Shown here: positions 8,377-16,835 of the stretch, in pieces
Position numbering within the stretch: position 1 is the first letter of the stretch
How the letters are laid out: each line of letters opens with the position of its first letter
NCBI GenBank assembly: GCA_030685065.1
Contig: JAUXQH010000090.1
Coordinates: forward strand, 54,513 to 118,512
Source: Pseudomonadota bacterium
GTDB taxonomy: Bacteria > Myxococcota_A > UBA796 > SXON01
Reading direction: 5' to 3'
DNA: 64,000 nt
Made by a program: the position numbers and the translations under genes
The notes under the pieces: generated by a model
Told to the model about the DNA's origin: nothing
What the model saw: only the letters and a program-made list of their open reading frames with translations
Databases searched by the model: none

Positions 8377-9012
8377 ATGCGTATCTCTCTGCTGTTCCCC
8401 CTCCTCGCCCTCGCCGCCTGCGCCGGAGACGTGTCGAAGGACAAGGTCAAGGCCGAGGTGGCCGCGCCGCCTCCGATCGCCGCCGTCGTCGCGCCGCCGC
8501 CCGCCGTGGGCGGCACCGAGCTCGCGGTCGACAAGGCCCGCTCCAAGATCGCCGCGCTCGGCGCGAAGATCACCGACAAGCACGACATCACGTTCCCCGA
8601 CTTCGAGGGCAAGGTCCGGGTGGACGGCGAGACCGTGTCCGCCCTCTCCTTCACGGTGCAGGTCGGCTCGCTCCAGACCACCCCCGAGAAGCTGGCGAAC
8701 CACCTCAAGTCCGCGGACTTCTTCGGGGTGGACGTGCACCCGTCCGCCACGTTCACCTCCAACCAGGTCAGGGCCGTCGCCGGCCCCGACGGCGCGACAC
8801 ACGAGATCTCCGGTGACCTCACGCTCCACGGCGTCACCAAGCGCCTGACCTTCCCCGCGAAGCTCGCCGTGTCGCCCACCGAGGTGACCGGCCGCGCCGA
8901 GTTCGCCATCAACCGGCAGGACTTCGGCATCGTCTACCCCGGCAAGCCGGATGACCTGATCCAGGACGACGTGGTGCTCACCATCGAGCTCACGGCCCCG
9001 CGCGGCGCATAG
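8377..9012 (+). CDS. YceI-family lipoprotein
   Basis: The product is 211 aa. It has a lipoprotein signal (LLFPLLALAAC), an Ala/Pro-rich linker to about residue 48, and a YceI domain. Landmarks are SKIAALGAKITDKHDITFP, LKSADFFGVDVHPSATFTSN and the GDLTLHGVTKRLTFP segment typical of the family. YceI proteins are lipocalin-like barrels that bind polyisoprenoid or other lipid ligands in the periplasm. The final part (AINRQDFGIVYPGKPDDLIQ) is also conserved family sequence. A purine-rich segment (ggagctcccc) precedes the ATG. Confidence 0.9.
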   Translation: MRISLLFPLLALAACAGDVSKDKVKAEVAAPPPIAAVVAPPPAVGGTELAVDKARSKIAALGAKITDKHDITFPDFEGKVRVDGETVSALSFTVQVGSLQTTPEKLANHLKSADFFGVDVHPSATFTSNQVRAVAGPDGATHEISGDLTLHGVTKRLTFPAKLAVSPTEVTGRAEFAINRQDFGIVYPGKPDDLIQDDVVLTIELTAPRGA

Positions 9013-9044
9013 CGGCGCGCCTCTCCGGCGGTTAGCCCGAGTCC

Positions 9045-9509
9045 ATGAGCCTCTGGCATCCCTGCAGTTCGTGCAAAAAACCCATCTCCCATGGGCAGAT
9101 CTACCAGGTCTGCTCCGTCTCCACGTGCAACCGGGCCCGATCCGCGCTGGTGTTCTGCAGCGTCGCGTGTTGGGACTCGCACGTCCCCGTGCTGAACCAT
9201 CGAGATGCCTGGTGCGAGGAGCGGCGGGCGCCGCGAGAGGGAGAGCCGGTGGCGGTGGCGGCCCGCGTCGAGGCCGCCCCGGAGGGCCGCCGGCGCCTGG
9301 TGTCCACCCCCATTCCGGAGCCGGTGGCCGCCGAGGTGCTCATCGTGGCGTCACGTCTGAAGCAATACATCGCCGATCGGGATGACATGAACACGTCGGC
9401 GGACGTGCTGGACGTGCTCTCTGACATCGTGCGCGCGCACACGGATGCGGCGATGGACCGCGCGCGCGCCGACGGTCGGAAAACAGTGAAGGGGCGCGAT
9501 TTTCGCTGA
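9045..9509 (+). CDS. Zinc-finger protein with a C-terminal histone fold
   Basis: The product is 154 aa. Residues 7-57 hold seven Cys (7, 10, 23, 28, 38, 42, 57) and His46/His52, arranged as C-x2-C, C-x4-C and C-x3-C pairs, consistent with one or two zinc sites. After an Arg/Pro linker, residues about 96-154 read as a single histone fold: helix 1 (AAEVLIVASRLKQYIADR), MNTSADVLDVLSDIVRAHTD as the long central helix, then the hallmark GRKTVKGRDF seen in archaeal histones as GRKT-x-K-x-x-D. Bacterial histone-fold proteins are known, and zinc-finger-bearing ones have been described in surveys. A DNA-binding or chromatin-like role is inferred. The coding sequence is complete. Confidence 0.75.
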   Translation: MSLWHPCSSCKKPISHGQIYQVCSVSTCNRARSALVFCSVACWDSHVPVLNHRDAWCEERRAPREGEPVAVAARVEAAPEGRRRLVSTPIPEPVAAEVLIVASRLKQYIADRDDMNTSADVLDVLSDIVRAHTDAAMDRARADGRKTVKGRDFR

Positions 9510-9663
9510 GCGCCCAGCCGTATCTCGACTACTTCACGCTCCCGACGGGACGACGAGCAGCCACGATCCGCCTGAACGCTCCGACCACGAACGCGGGCGC
9601 GGCTACGACGTGTCGGCGAGCCAGCGCCCGCGGCTCACGGTGACGTTCGAGGTGCCGCAGTAG
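9510..9663 (+). pseudogene. Decayed C-terminal fragment, possibly DNRLRE-like
   Basis: Downstream of the histone gene the + strand reads QPYLDYFTLP then ATIRLNAPTTNAG in one frame. It continues in another frame as GYDVSASQRPRLTVTFEVPQ with a stop at 9661-9663. The final segment resembles the end of DNRLRE-type beta domains (…RPRLxVTY). A single frameshift near 9597-9603 would join the two pieces. There is no start codon with a ribosome site, so this is probably a relic. The identification is weak. Confidence 0.3.
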
Positions 9664-9699
9664 CCGTCCACCTACCGTGGCCGCGTTCCGCTGGCGGGA

Positions 9700-10593
9700 T
9701 CACGACGCCGCAGCGTCCTCACCGACCGTGTGATGTCCGACCGTGTGATCTCCGACCACCGCCGCACGAAGCTCCGCCCAGATGGCCTCCGTCGGCCCTG
9801 GCCGGAAGAACCCGAAGTGCCCGATCTTGTCCAACCCCAGCTCGCGCGGCGTGATCGTGCGGTGGGTGACGCGCGCGCCCGTGTACCAGCTCCGGAGCTC
9901 CGCCGAGGGTGCGGGCGGCGCGAACGTGTCGTCGGGGAAGTCGTAGAAGTGCATGGGGGCGTCGATCTGGTGGTAGTGCGTGGCGTCGAGGCCGAGCGCG
10001 CCGCGCGCATAGCCGGGGGTGCGGCACCACCGCGCCCACTGGCCGACCACGCCGGCCGGGAGGTCCGCCCCGATGCCGAAGCGGCCGGGCACGTACCCGG
10101 TGAGCGCCGTCACGATCGGCAGCGCCACCCCGAGCTGGAATTGGTAGAGGCGCCGCAGCGCGGGTGGGTAGAGCGCCAGATCCCCCGAGCCCGCGGCGAC
10201 CACGATGGCGCCTGCCAGATCGGGCCCACGCGGGGTGATGCCGAACGACTGCCCCCCGAAGCTGTGGCCGAGGGCCCAGAGCGGGAGCCCCGACCATGTC
10301 TCGCGCGCCTTGTCGATCGCGGCGGTGACGTCGAGGCGCCCCCAGTCGAGCAGGGTGGCCGGATCGTCGCGAAGCGGACCCGCCAGGGAGCCGCCGACCC
10401 CGCGGTAGTCGAAGGTGAGCACGCCGACGCCGCGCGCGGCCATCCACGTGGCGAAGCGCCGATAGTAGGGCCGCGGCACGCCGAGGGCGGAGCAGATGAC
10501 GAGCGCACCGAGGGGGCTGCCGGCGGGGGCGTGGACGGTGCCGGCGAGCATGCGGCCATCGAGCGAGGGGAAGGTCAGGTCGACGGGCTGCAT
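9700..10593 (-). CDS. Alpha/beta hydrolase
   Basis: The product is 297 aa from ATG 10593, which has a good ribosome site (ggaggag, 9 bases away); longer in-frame starts lack one. Alpha/beta-hydrolase features are VLTFDYRGVGGSLAG, the nucleophile elbow LGHSFGGQS (Ser111) and a late GHFGF that likely supplies the catalytic His. A lid-like insertion (about residues 130-190) follows the elbow. Substrate is unknown; the fold covers esterases, lipases and thioesterases. It is divergent from the giant repeat lipoprotein across a 119-base spacer. Confidence 0.85.
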   Translation of the reverse strand: MQPVDLTFPSLDGRMLAGTVHAPAGSPLGALVICSALGVPRPYYRRFATWMAARGVGVLTFDYRGVGGSLAGPLRDDPATLLDWGRLDVTAAIDKARETWSGLPLWALGHSFGGQSFGITPRGPDLAGAIVVAAGSGDLALYPPALRRLYQFQLGVALPIVTALTGYVPGRFGIGADLPAGVVGQWARWCRTPGYARGALGLDATHYHQIDAPMHFYDFPDDTFAPPAPSAELRSWYTGARVTHRTITPRELGLDKIGHFGFFRPGPTEAIWAELRAAVVGDHTVGHHTVGEDAAAS

Positions 10594-10712
10594 GCGGGCT
10601 GGCTCCTCCGTGCGCGGCATTGTGACATCGCGGAGGGCGTCCGGGGGCGGCCGGCGGGGGCGCGCGACGCGCATCCGAGGCCTCGAGGCTCCCATGGTAC
10701 ACTTCCGACCGC

Positions 10713-13700
10713 ATGTTGTTGTCCATCCTGCTGCTCCTTTCCGGCTGCGCGTTCATCACCGACGAGCATGCGAGCTCGCGCAAGGACCGCGGAGGGGACG
10801 GTGTGCCGAACGGGACCGACTGCGACGGCTCGGTGGGCGGCGCGGACGGCGACGGAGACGGGTTCTCGTCCTGCCAGGACTGTGACGACGCCGACGCGAG
10901 CGTGAGCCCCGAGGGCGCCGAGGTGTGTAACGAGCGAGACGACGACTGCGACGGGGACATCGACGAGGGCGCCGTCGATGCCACGGCCTGGTATCTGGAC
11001 GACGACGGCGACGGGTGGGGAGCCGAGGGAACCACGTTGGTCGCCTGCACCCAGCCGGATGGCCACGCCCTCTACGGCGGGGATTGTGACGACACGGACA
11101 CCCGCTTCAACCCGGGTGCGGAGGAGGCGGACTGCGGGGCCGAGCAGGATTACAACTGTGACGGATCGACCGGCCGCGTCGATGGAGACGCGGATGGCCA
11201 CCTCGCCTGCGAGGAATGCGACGACGGCGATCCGGGCGTGCACCCCGGGGCCGCGGAGACCTGTAACGGCGCGGACGACGACTGTGACGGCACGGTCGAC
11301 GAGGCCGACGCAATCGACGCCCCGACGTGGTACGCGGACGCCGACGCGGACGGCTACGGGGGCGCCGGCACGGCCGCGGCGTGCTCCCAGCCCGACGGAC
11401 ATCTCGCCACCTCCACCGATTGCGACGACGCGGACGCGAGCATCCACCCCGGCGCGACGGAGGTGTGCAACGGCGCCGACGACGACTGCGACGGGGAGGC
11501 CGACGCGGGCGCGGTGGACGCGATCGATTGGTACGAGGATGAGGATGGGGACGGATTCGGGTCCGTCGTTTCCCGGACCGCGTGTTTCACCCCGCTCGGA
11601 TACGTGGCCATCGACGGCGACTGTGACGACACCACCGGCGCGGTGAGCCCGGCCGCGGCCGAGCGCTGCGACGCGGAGGACGCCGACGAGGACTGTGATG
11701 GGCTCGCCGACGACGCCTCGGCGACCGGTCAGAGCCTGTGGTATTCCGACGGGGACGACGATGGGTACGGGGCCGGGGCCGCCCTGAGCGCCTGTGATGC
11801 GCCGGCGGGGACCGTCGCTTCCTCGAGCGACTGTGATGACGGCTCGAGCTCCGTGCGGCCCTCCGGCACGGAGGTGTGCAACGGCGTGGACGACGACTGT
11901 GACGGGTCGACGGACGAGGGCGGTGCCACGATTTGGTACCGGGACGCCGACGGGGACGGGTACGGCACGTCGAGCCCCACGAGCGCGGCCTGCTCGGCGC
12001 CCTCCGGATACGTCGCCACCGTCACCGACTGTGACGACGGGGATCCAGATGTCCATCCGGGCGTCGTCGAGGTGAGCGGGGACCTCGTGGACAACGACTG
12101 CGATGGGTTGGTGGACGACTGTACGGACTCCGGAACCGAGCTCTATTCCAACGACTTCAACGCCTATTCCGTCAGCTCCTTCTCCGGTACGGGCGGCTGG
12201 GTGTCGGGATTCGCGACGGACACCTGGTCGACCGTGTCGGGCGGGAGCGTCTACGCCAGGACCGATGACGGCGGCGGCACCTGGGGCTCGGGCGGCGCGT
12301 TGGACAATCACCTGGTCTACACCGCCGAGGCGTGGGACGACTTCACGATGGGCGTGCGCTTGTACAGCGGCGACGACGACGCGATCGGCGTGGTCTTCCG
12401 CTATCAGGATGCCGGCAACTTCTACCTCGTGGTCCTCTCTGCCGGCGGCTTCATTCCGAGCAGCGGAACGGGCGGAGAGCTCGATCTGTCGGGTTCGCGC
12501 CTGTACGTCGTGAGCGAGGGCTCGGCCTCGCTGCTCGCCTCCTCGTCGATGACCTACACGTCCTCCCGAACCCACGACCTCCAGATCATCACGAGCGGCG
12601 CCGACATCGACGTTTGGTTCGACGACGACGACAACGGCATCTACGACTCCACCGATTTGATGTTCTCCGCCTCGGACTCCACCTTCGTGGGGGGATCCGT
12701 CGGATTGTACTGTTACCAGAACGGAAACGGCATTCCCGGCGGCTGCGCGTTCGACGATGTCACGGTCAGCTCCCCCGACAGTGACGCGGACGGGGTGCGC
12801 GATGCGTGTGAGCTGGACGCGGACGGGGACGGGTTTGACACGACCGCGGTTGGGGGGGACGATTGCGACGATGGAGACGCGACCGTGAGCCCGGCGGCTG
12901 CCGAGGTGTGTGACAACGGCGTGGACGACAATTGTAATGGTTCGGCGGCGGAGTGTGGGCCGGAGGACCGATCGTTGGTGGATGCGGACGCGGAGTATAC
13001 GGGGGAGGCGGCGGGGGACTTCGCGGGCGGGGCCGGCTCGCGCGCGGGAGATGTCAATGCGGATGGCTACGACGACCTGATCGTCGGCGCCTGGGGAAAC
13101 GGCGACGCCGGCACCTTTGCCGGGGCGGCCTATCTCGTGCTCGGGGCCGCGGTCCCGTCGTCACGGAGCCTCTCCTCGGCGCGCGCGCAGTACACGGGCG
13201 AGGCCTCCTACGACTACGCCGGCGCCGCGGTTTCTGGCGCGGGAGACGTCGATGCGGACGGCTATGACGACCTGATCATCGGGGCGGCCCATGTGGATGA
13301 CCCGGCCGGAGACGCGGGTGCGGCGTACCTCGTCCTCGGCGGATCGGCGCCGGCCTCCCGCGGCCTGTCGTCGGCGAGCGCGCGGTACTCGGGCGAGGCC
13401 ATGGGCAACTACGCGGGCCGCTCGGTGTCGGGAGTCGGAGACTTCGACGCGGATGGTTACGACGACGTGCTGATCGGCGCCTTCTACAACAGTGACGGTG
13501 GCGCCTACGCCGGAGCGGCCTACCTCGTGCTGGGTGGCACCCCGGTGTCTGGAAGTCTGTCGGCCGCGGACGCCGAGTACACGGGCGAGGCCCCGGACGA
13601 CAACGCGGGCGGGGCCGTGTCCGGGGCGGGGGACGTCGACGCCGACGGCTTCGACGACCTGCTCGTCGGCGCGGCCGGCAACACCGACGGGGGCGCGTAC

Positions 13701-14318
13701 GCGGGCGCGGCGTACCTGGTGCTCGGGGGTGCCGGGCCCGTCTCGGGGGGACTCTCGTCGGCGGGCGTCCAATACGCCGGCGTCGCCTACGACTTCGCGG
13801 GCTGCTCCGTCGCGGCGGCCGGGGACATCGACAGCGACGGCTACGACGACATGCTCATCGGCGCGTACTACAGCTCGGCCGGCGGCTCCCAGGCGGGCGC
13901 CGCCTACCTCGTGTTGGGGGGCCTCGCGCCCACTTCGCTGAGCCTCGCGTCGGCCAGCGCCCGCTACACCGGGAGCGCGGGGGACGCCGCGGGCTACTCC
14001 GTTTCGGGCGCGGGAGACGTGAACGCGGATGGCTTCGACGACGCGATCGTCGGCGCGTACGGAAACGGGGACGCGGGGCCCACCGCGGGGGCGGCCTACC
14101 TTGTCCTGGGGGGCGCATCGCCCGCGTCGCAGAGCCTGACCTCGGCATCCGCCACGTACACGGGTGAGGCCGCGGACGACTACGCGGGCCGTCCGGTGGC
14201 GGGCGTCGGGGACGTCGACGCCGACGGCTTCGACGACCTCCTGATCGGTGCCAGCGCAAGCGACGATGCCGGCGCCAACGCCGGCTCCGCCTATCTCATC
14301 CTCGGCAGCGGCCTGTAA
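10713..14318 (+). CDS. Giant lipoprotein: MopE-type repeats, lectin-like domain and 7-blade FG-GAP propeller
   Basis: The product is 1201 aa. A short lipoprotein signal (ILLLLSGC) precedes seven MopE-type metal-binding units (about residues 40-470), each with a DCDD…P…EVCN…DDDCDG pattern and a GDGYG-type spacer. A beta-sandwich domain resembling LamG or other carbohydrate-binding modules follows (about 475-690, VGLYCYQNGNGIPGGCAFDD near its end). One more DCDD unit then comes before seven FG-GAP units ending in AGDVDADGYDDLIVGA-type loops (about 760-1201), which should form a closed integrin-alpha-like propeller. All elements are Ca2+-binding types, so this is probably a surface adhesin or scaffold stabilised by calcium. 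Function beyond that is unknown. Confidence 0.85.
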   Translation: MLLSILLLLSGCAFITDEHASSRKDRGGDGVPNGTDCDGSVGGADGDGDGFSSCQDCDDADASVSPEGAEVCNERDDDCDGDIDEGAVDATAWYLDDDGDGWGAEGTTLVACTQPDGHALYGGDCDDTDTRFNPGAEEADCGAEQDYNCDGSTGRVDGDADGHLACEECDDGDPGVHPGAAETCNGADDDCDGTVDEADAIDAPTWYADADADGYGGAGTAAACSQPDGHLATSTDCDDADASIHPGATEVCNGADDDCDGEADAGAVDAIDWYEDEDGDGFGSVVSRTACFTPLGYVAIDGDCDDTTGAVSPAAAERCDAEDADEDCDGLADDASATGQSLWYSDGDDDGYGAGAALSACDAPAGTVASSSDCDDGSSSVRPSGTEVCNGVDDDCDGSTDEGGATIWYRDADGDGYGTSSPTSAACSAPSGYVATVTDCDDGDPDVHPGVVEVSGDLVDNDCDGLVDDCTDSGTELYSNDFNAYSVSSFSGTGGWVSGFATDTWSTVSGGSVYARTDDGGGTWGSGGALDNHLVYTAEAWDDFTMGVRLYSGDDDAIGVVFRYQDAGNFYLVVLSAGGFIPSSGTGGELDLSGSRLYVVSEGSASLLASSSMTYTSSRTHDLQIITSGADIDVWFDDDDNGIYDSTDLMFSASDSTFVGGSVGLYCYQNGNGIPGGCAFDDVTVSSPDSDADGVRDACELDADGDGFDTTAVGGDDCDDGDATVSPAAAEVCDNGVDDNCNGSAAECGPEDRSLVDADAEYTGEAAGDFAGGAGSRAGDVNADGYDDLIVGAWGNGDAGTFAGAAYLVLGAAVPSSRSLSSARAQYTGEASYDYAGAAVSGAGDVDADGYDDLIIGAAHVDDPAGDAGAAYLVLGGSAPASRGLSSASARYSGEAMGNYAGRSVSGVGDFDADGYDDVLIGAFYNSDGGAYAGAAYLVLGGTPVSGSLSAADAEYTGEAPDDNAGGAVSGAGDVDADGFDDLLVGAAGNTDGGAYAGAAYLVLGGAGPVSGGLSSAGVQYAGVAYDFAGCSVAAAGDIDSDGYDDMLIGAYYSSAGGSQAGAAYLVLGGLAPTSLSLASASARYTGSAGDAAGYSVSGAGDVNADGFDDAIVGAYGNGDAGPTAGAAYLVLGGASPASQSLTSASATYTGEAADDYAGRPVAGVGDVDADGFDDLLIGASASDDAGANAGSAYLILGSGL
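10850..12120 (+). repeat. Array of seven MopE-type DCDD repeats
   Basis: Seven units of about 45-65 codons each contain DCDD or ECDD, then a Pro-containing turn, then DDDCDG or a close variant, with paired Cys likely forming a disulfide. An eighth unit sits apart at about 12860-12950, between the sandwich and propeller domains of the same protein. Confidence 0.85.
12985..14318 (+). repeat. Seven FG-GAP propeller repeats
   Basis: Seven units of about 62 codons, each with an AxYTGEA strand, a (V/I)xGxGD(V/F/I)(D/N)xDG(Y/F)DD loop and a GAAYLVLGG strand. The D-x-D-x-D-G-x-D-D loops are classic Ca2+ sites. Confidence 0.85.
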
Positions 14319-14323
14319 CCCTC

Positions 14324-15172
14324 GTGCGCTCCTTCGGGATCCCCATGCTCCTCCTCTTCGCCACGCTCGCCCACGCCGAATGTCCCGGCCGCACGACCAC
14401 GGCCGATCTCTCCAGCGCGGTGACCGCCGCCGAGACGGCGTACCTGGCGATGAACCTGGATGCCTTCCAGGCGGCGCGCACCCAGGCGGACGACGCGATC
14501 CCGTGTCTCGCCGAGTTCGTCTCGCCCCCCGACGCCGCCGCCTACCACCGGCTCATCGCGCTGGACGCCTACGTGGCGCAGGACAACCCGCGCACGCTCG
14601 GGTCGTTCATGTCCGCGCTCGCGATCCAGCCCGGGTACGTGCTCCCGAGCACGATCGCGCCTCAAGGCAACCCGCTCGATGCCATCTACCAGATGGCGCG
14701 CATCCAGCCGCCCGGCCGCACCGCGGCGCTGGTCGCCCCCGCGGGGGCTGTCACCCTGGTGGACGGCGCGCGCTCGGCCAATCGGCCGACCGAGCGACCC
14801 ACGATTCTCCAGTTGGGAGCCGGCACGGGAGAGGTGCTCTGGTCGGGCTATCTGCCCGCCGATGCGCCCAACCCGGATTGGTCCGCGTACTCGCCGGCGC
14901 CGGCGTCGGCGCTCCCCCAGGAGGCTCCCAAGCACGCCCGGCGTTCTCCGGCCGTTCCCTTCGCCATCGGCGCGGGGGGTGGTGCCCTCGCGGGGGGTGC
15001 GCTGTACGCGCTGGCGCTCGCCGGGCGCGCCGAATTCGATGATCCGGCCACGCCCTTGGAGGAGCTGGACGGCATCCGCGCGCGCACCAACGGAGAGGTC
15101 TACGCGGCCGCGGGGCTCGGCGTGCTGGCGCTCGGTCTGGGTACGATCGCGGTGGTATCGCTCCAATGGTGA
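14324..15172 (+). CDS. Exported membrane-anchored protein coupled to a Ser/Thr kinase
   Basis: The product is 282 aa from GTG 14324, six bases after the previous stop; ATG 14345 is the alternative. The N-terminus is a signal peptide (MLLLFATLAHA^E). The middle (about 20-135) is helical and Ala-rich like a TPR-type repeat region, and contains YHRLIALDAYVAQDNPRTLG. Two hydrophobic segments lie at the C-terminus (about 215-235 and 255-280). I recognise no named family. The stop lies inside the start of the kinase gene (ATG 15166, 7-base overlap), so the two are coupled and may form one signalling unit. Confidence 0.65.
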   Translation: MRSFGIPMLLLFATLAHAECPGRTTTADLSSAVTAAETAYLAMNLDAFQAARTQADDAIPCLAEFVSPPDAAAYHRLIALDAYVAQDNPRTLGSFMSALAIQPGYVLPSTIAPQGNPLDAIYQMARIQPPGRTAALVAPAGAVTLVDGARSANRPTERPTILQLGAGTGEVLWSGYLPADAPNPDWSAYSPAPASALPQEAPKHARRSPAVPFAIGAGGGALAGGALYALALAGRAEFDDPATPLEELDGIRARTNGEVYAAAGLGVLALGLGTIAVVSLQW

Positions 15173-16827
15173 CAGAGGGCCGCCGGTACAAGATCCTCGG
15201 GGCGGTGGGCCGCGGCGGGTTCGGTACGGTGTACCGGGCCGAGCTGCTCGGGGAGGGAGGCTTCTCCAAGCTCGTCGCGCTGAAGATCCTCAACGCCGAC
15301 ATGGCGGAGGTGGCCGAGATGGCCCGACGCCTGCGGGACGAGGCCCGGGTGCTCGGCCTGGTGCGCCACCGCGCCATCGTGCAGGTGGACGGCCTGGTCA
15401 AGCTGGAGGGCCGCTGGACCGTCGTGATGGAGTATGTCGAGGGCGTCGATCTCAAGCAGCTCCTGGAGGCCGCGAGGGCCATCCCGCTGGGCCCCGCGCT
15501 GGAGATCGTCGCCGAGGCCGCGGGCGCCCTCCACGTGGCGTACTCCCGTGCCGGCCCCGACGCGCGCCCCTTGCATCTGCTCCACCGTGACATCAAGCCC
15601 TCCAACATCCAGGTGACTGCCGCGGGCGAAACCAAGCTCCTCGATTTCGGCGTCGCCCGCGCCGACTTCTCGGCGCGCGAAGCGGAGACCCGCTCGTTGA
15701 TGTTCGGCTCGGTGGGGTACATGTCCCCCGAGCGCCTGGACTTCATCGACGGCCCGGAGGGGGACATCTACGCCCTCGGCTGTGTTCTGTACGAGATGCT
15801 CAGCGGGCTCTCCTTCGGCAAGACCTCCTCGAAGGAGGCGCGGCACCAGGCACGCCTCGCGGAGGCGCTGGACGTGCTCGGCGCCGAGGGCTTCGAGGGC
15901 GAGCTCATCGGTTTCGTCGGGAGCATGCTCGCCTACGAGCCCGAGGCCCGGCCGATCGCGCGCGAGGTCGAACGGCAGGCGAACGCGCTCCGCGCTGGGC
16001 GGCAGGGGCCCTCGCTGCGGGACTGGGTCGAGGAGCGCGTTCCCGCGATCCTGGCCACCCGGGAGGACCTGCAAGACGACCTCTCGGGCTCGATGCTCAT
16101 CGAGCAGGGCGGCGGCGCCAGCGGCCTCGCGTCGGGGAGCGCGCGCTTCGACGAGCCTCGATCCGGGGCCGCCGCCATCCCGAATTCGGGTGCGCGGACC
16201 GCCCCCCGAGCGTCGGCTTCGCGGACCTCCGGCGCGTTCTCCTCGACGCCCGTCCGCACGGCGGGGGCGCTCGTCGCGCTGGTCGGCCTGGGCGGGATCG
16301 GCCTGCTGGTCCTCGCCGGCTCGGCCTGGTATCTCTCCCGCGATCACACCCCCACGACATCGGCGGCGAGCGCCCCCTCGGCAATTGCGCCTCCAGCTTC
16401 GGTCACGACGCCCACCCCGGACCGCGCCGTCCGTGCGGAGCCTCCCGTGGAAGCGCAGGCACACCTCGCGCCCAGGAAGGCCACTCCTGCCTCGCCGGAG
16501 CCCGCCCGCGTGCCGACGCGGGCCGACATTCCCGCGAAGGCTGCCACCCAGGCGCCGGCGAAACCTGCCACCCAAGCCGCCTCGGCTCCCGCCGCTCCGA
16601 GCGCCCCCCAGACGGGCACCGTCCGTGTCACCGGGGATGCCCGCGTGGTGGCCCTCGTCGCGGGCGAGTCTCGGCATTCCCCCGGCTCCGTGCCGCCGGG
16701 TAGCTACACGATCGAGGCGACCTTCGGCGAGGGCTCCCCGGTCGTCGCGGGGAGGGTGCAGATCGTCTCCGGCGCCACCGTCACCCTGGTGTGCAACGCG
16801 GTGTTCACGCGGTGCAGTACGCAGTAG
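15166..16827 (+). CDS. Transmembrane Ser/Thr protein kinase with a C-terminal PEGA-like domain
   Basis: The product is 553 aa. The N-terminal kinase domain (about 8-285) has the Gly loop GRGGFGTVY, Lys40 in VALKIL, the catalytic loop HRDIKPSNIQ (Asp142), the DFG Asp160 and YMSPER for the APE position, so it should be active. A low-complexity linker, one membrane span (about 367-388) and a Pro/Ala-rich stretch follow. The last 80 residues (GTVRVTGDARVVALVAG… GSVPPGSYTIEATF) look like a PEGA domain, which would lie outside the cytoplasmic membrane. The layout is typical of myxobacterial PknB-type kinases. Confidence 0.9.
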   Translation: MVTEGRRYKILGAVGRGGFGTVYRAELLGEGGFSKLVALKILNADMAEVAEMARRLRDEARVLGLVRHRAIVQVDGLVKLEGRWTVVMEYVEGVDLKQLLEAARAIPLGPALEIVAEAAGALHVAYSRAGPDARPLHLLHRDIKPSNIQVTAAGETKLLDFGVARADFSAREAETRSLMFGSVGYMSPERLDFIDGPEGDIYALGCVLYEMLSGLSFGKTSSKEARHQARLAEALDVLGAEGFEGELIGFVGSMLAYEPEARPIAREVERQANALRAGRQGPSLRDWVEERVPAILATREDLQDDLSGSMLIEQGGGASGLASGSARFDEPRSGAAAIPNSGARTAPRASASRTSGAFSSTPVRTAGALVALVGLGGIGLLVLAGSAWYLSRDHTPTTSAASAPSAIAPPASVTTPTPDRAVRAEPPVEAQAHLAPRKATPASPEPARVPTRADIPAKAATQAPAKPATQAASAPAAPSAPQTGTVRVTGDARVVALVAGESRHSPGSVPPGSYTIEATFGEGSPVVAGRVQIVSGATVTLVCNAVFTRCSTQ

Positions 16828-16835
16828 ACGCCCGC

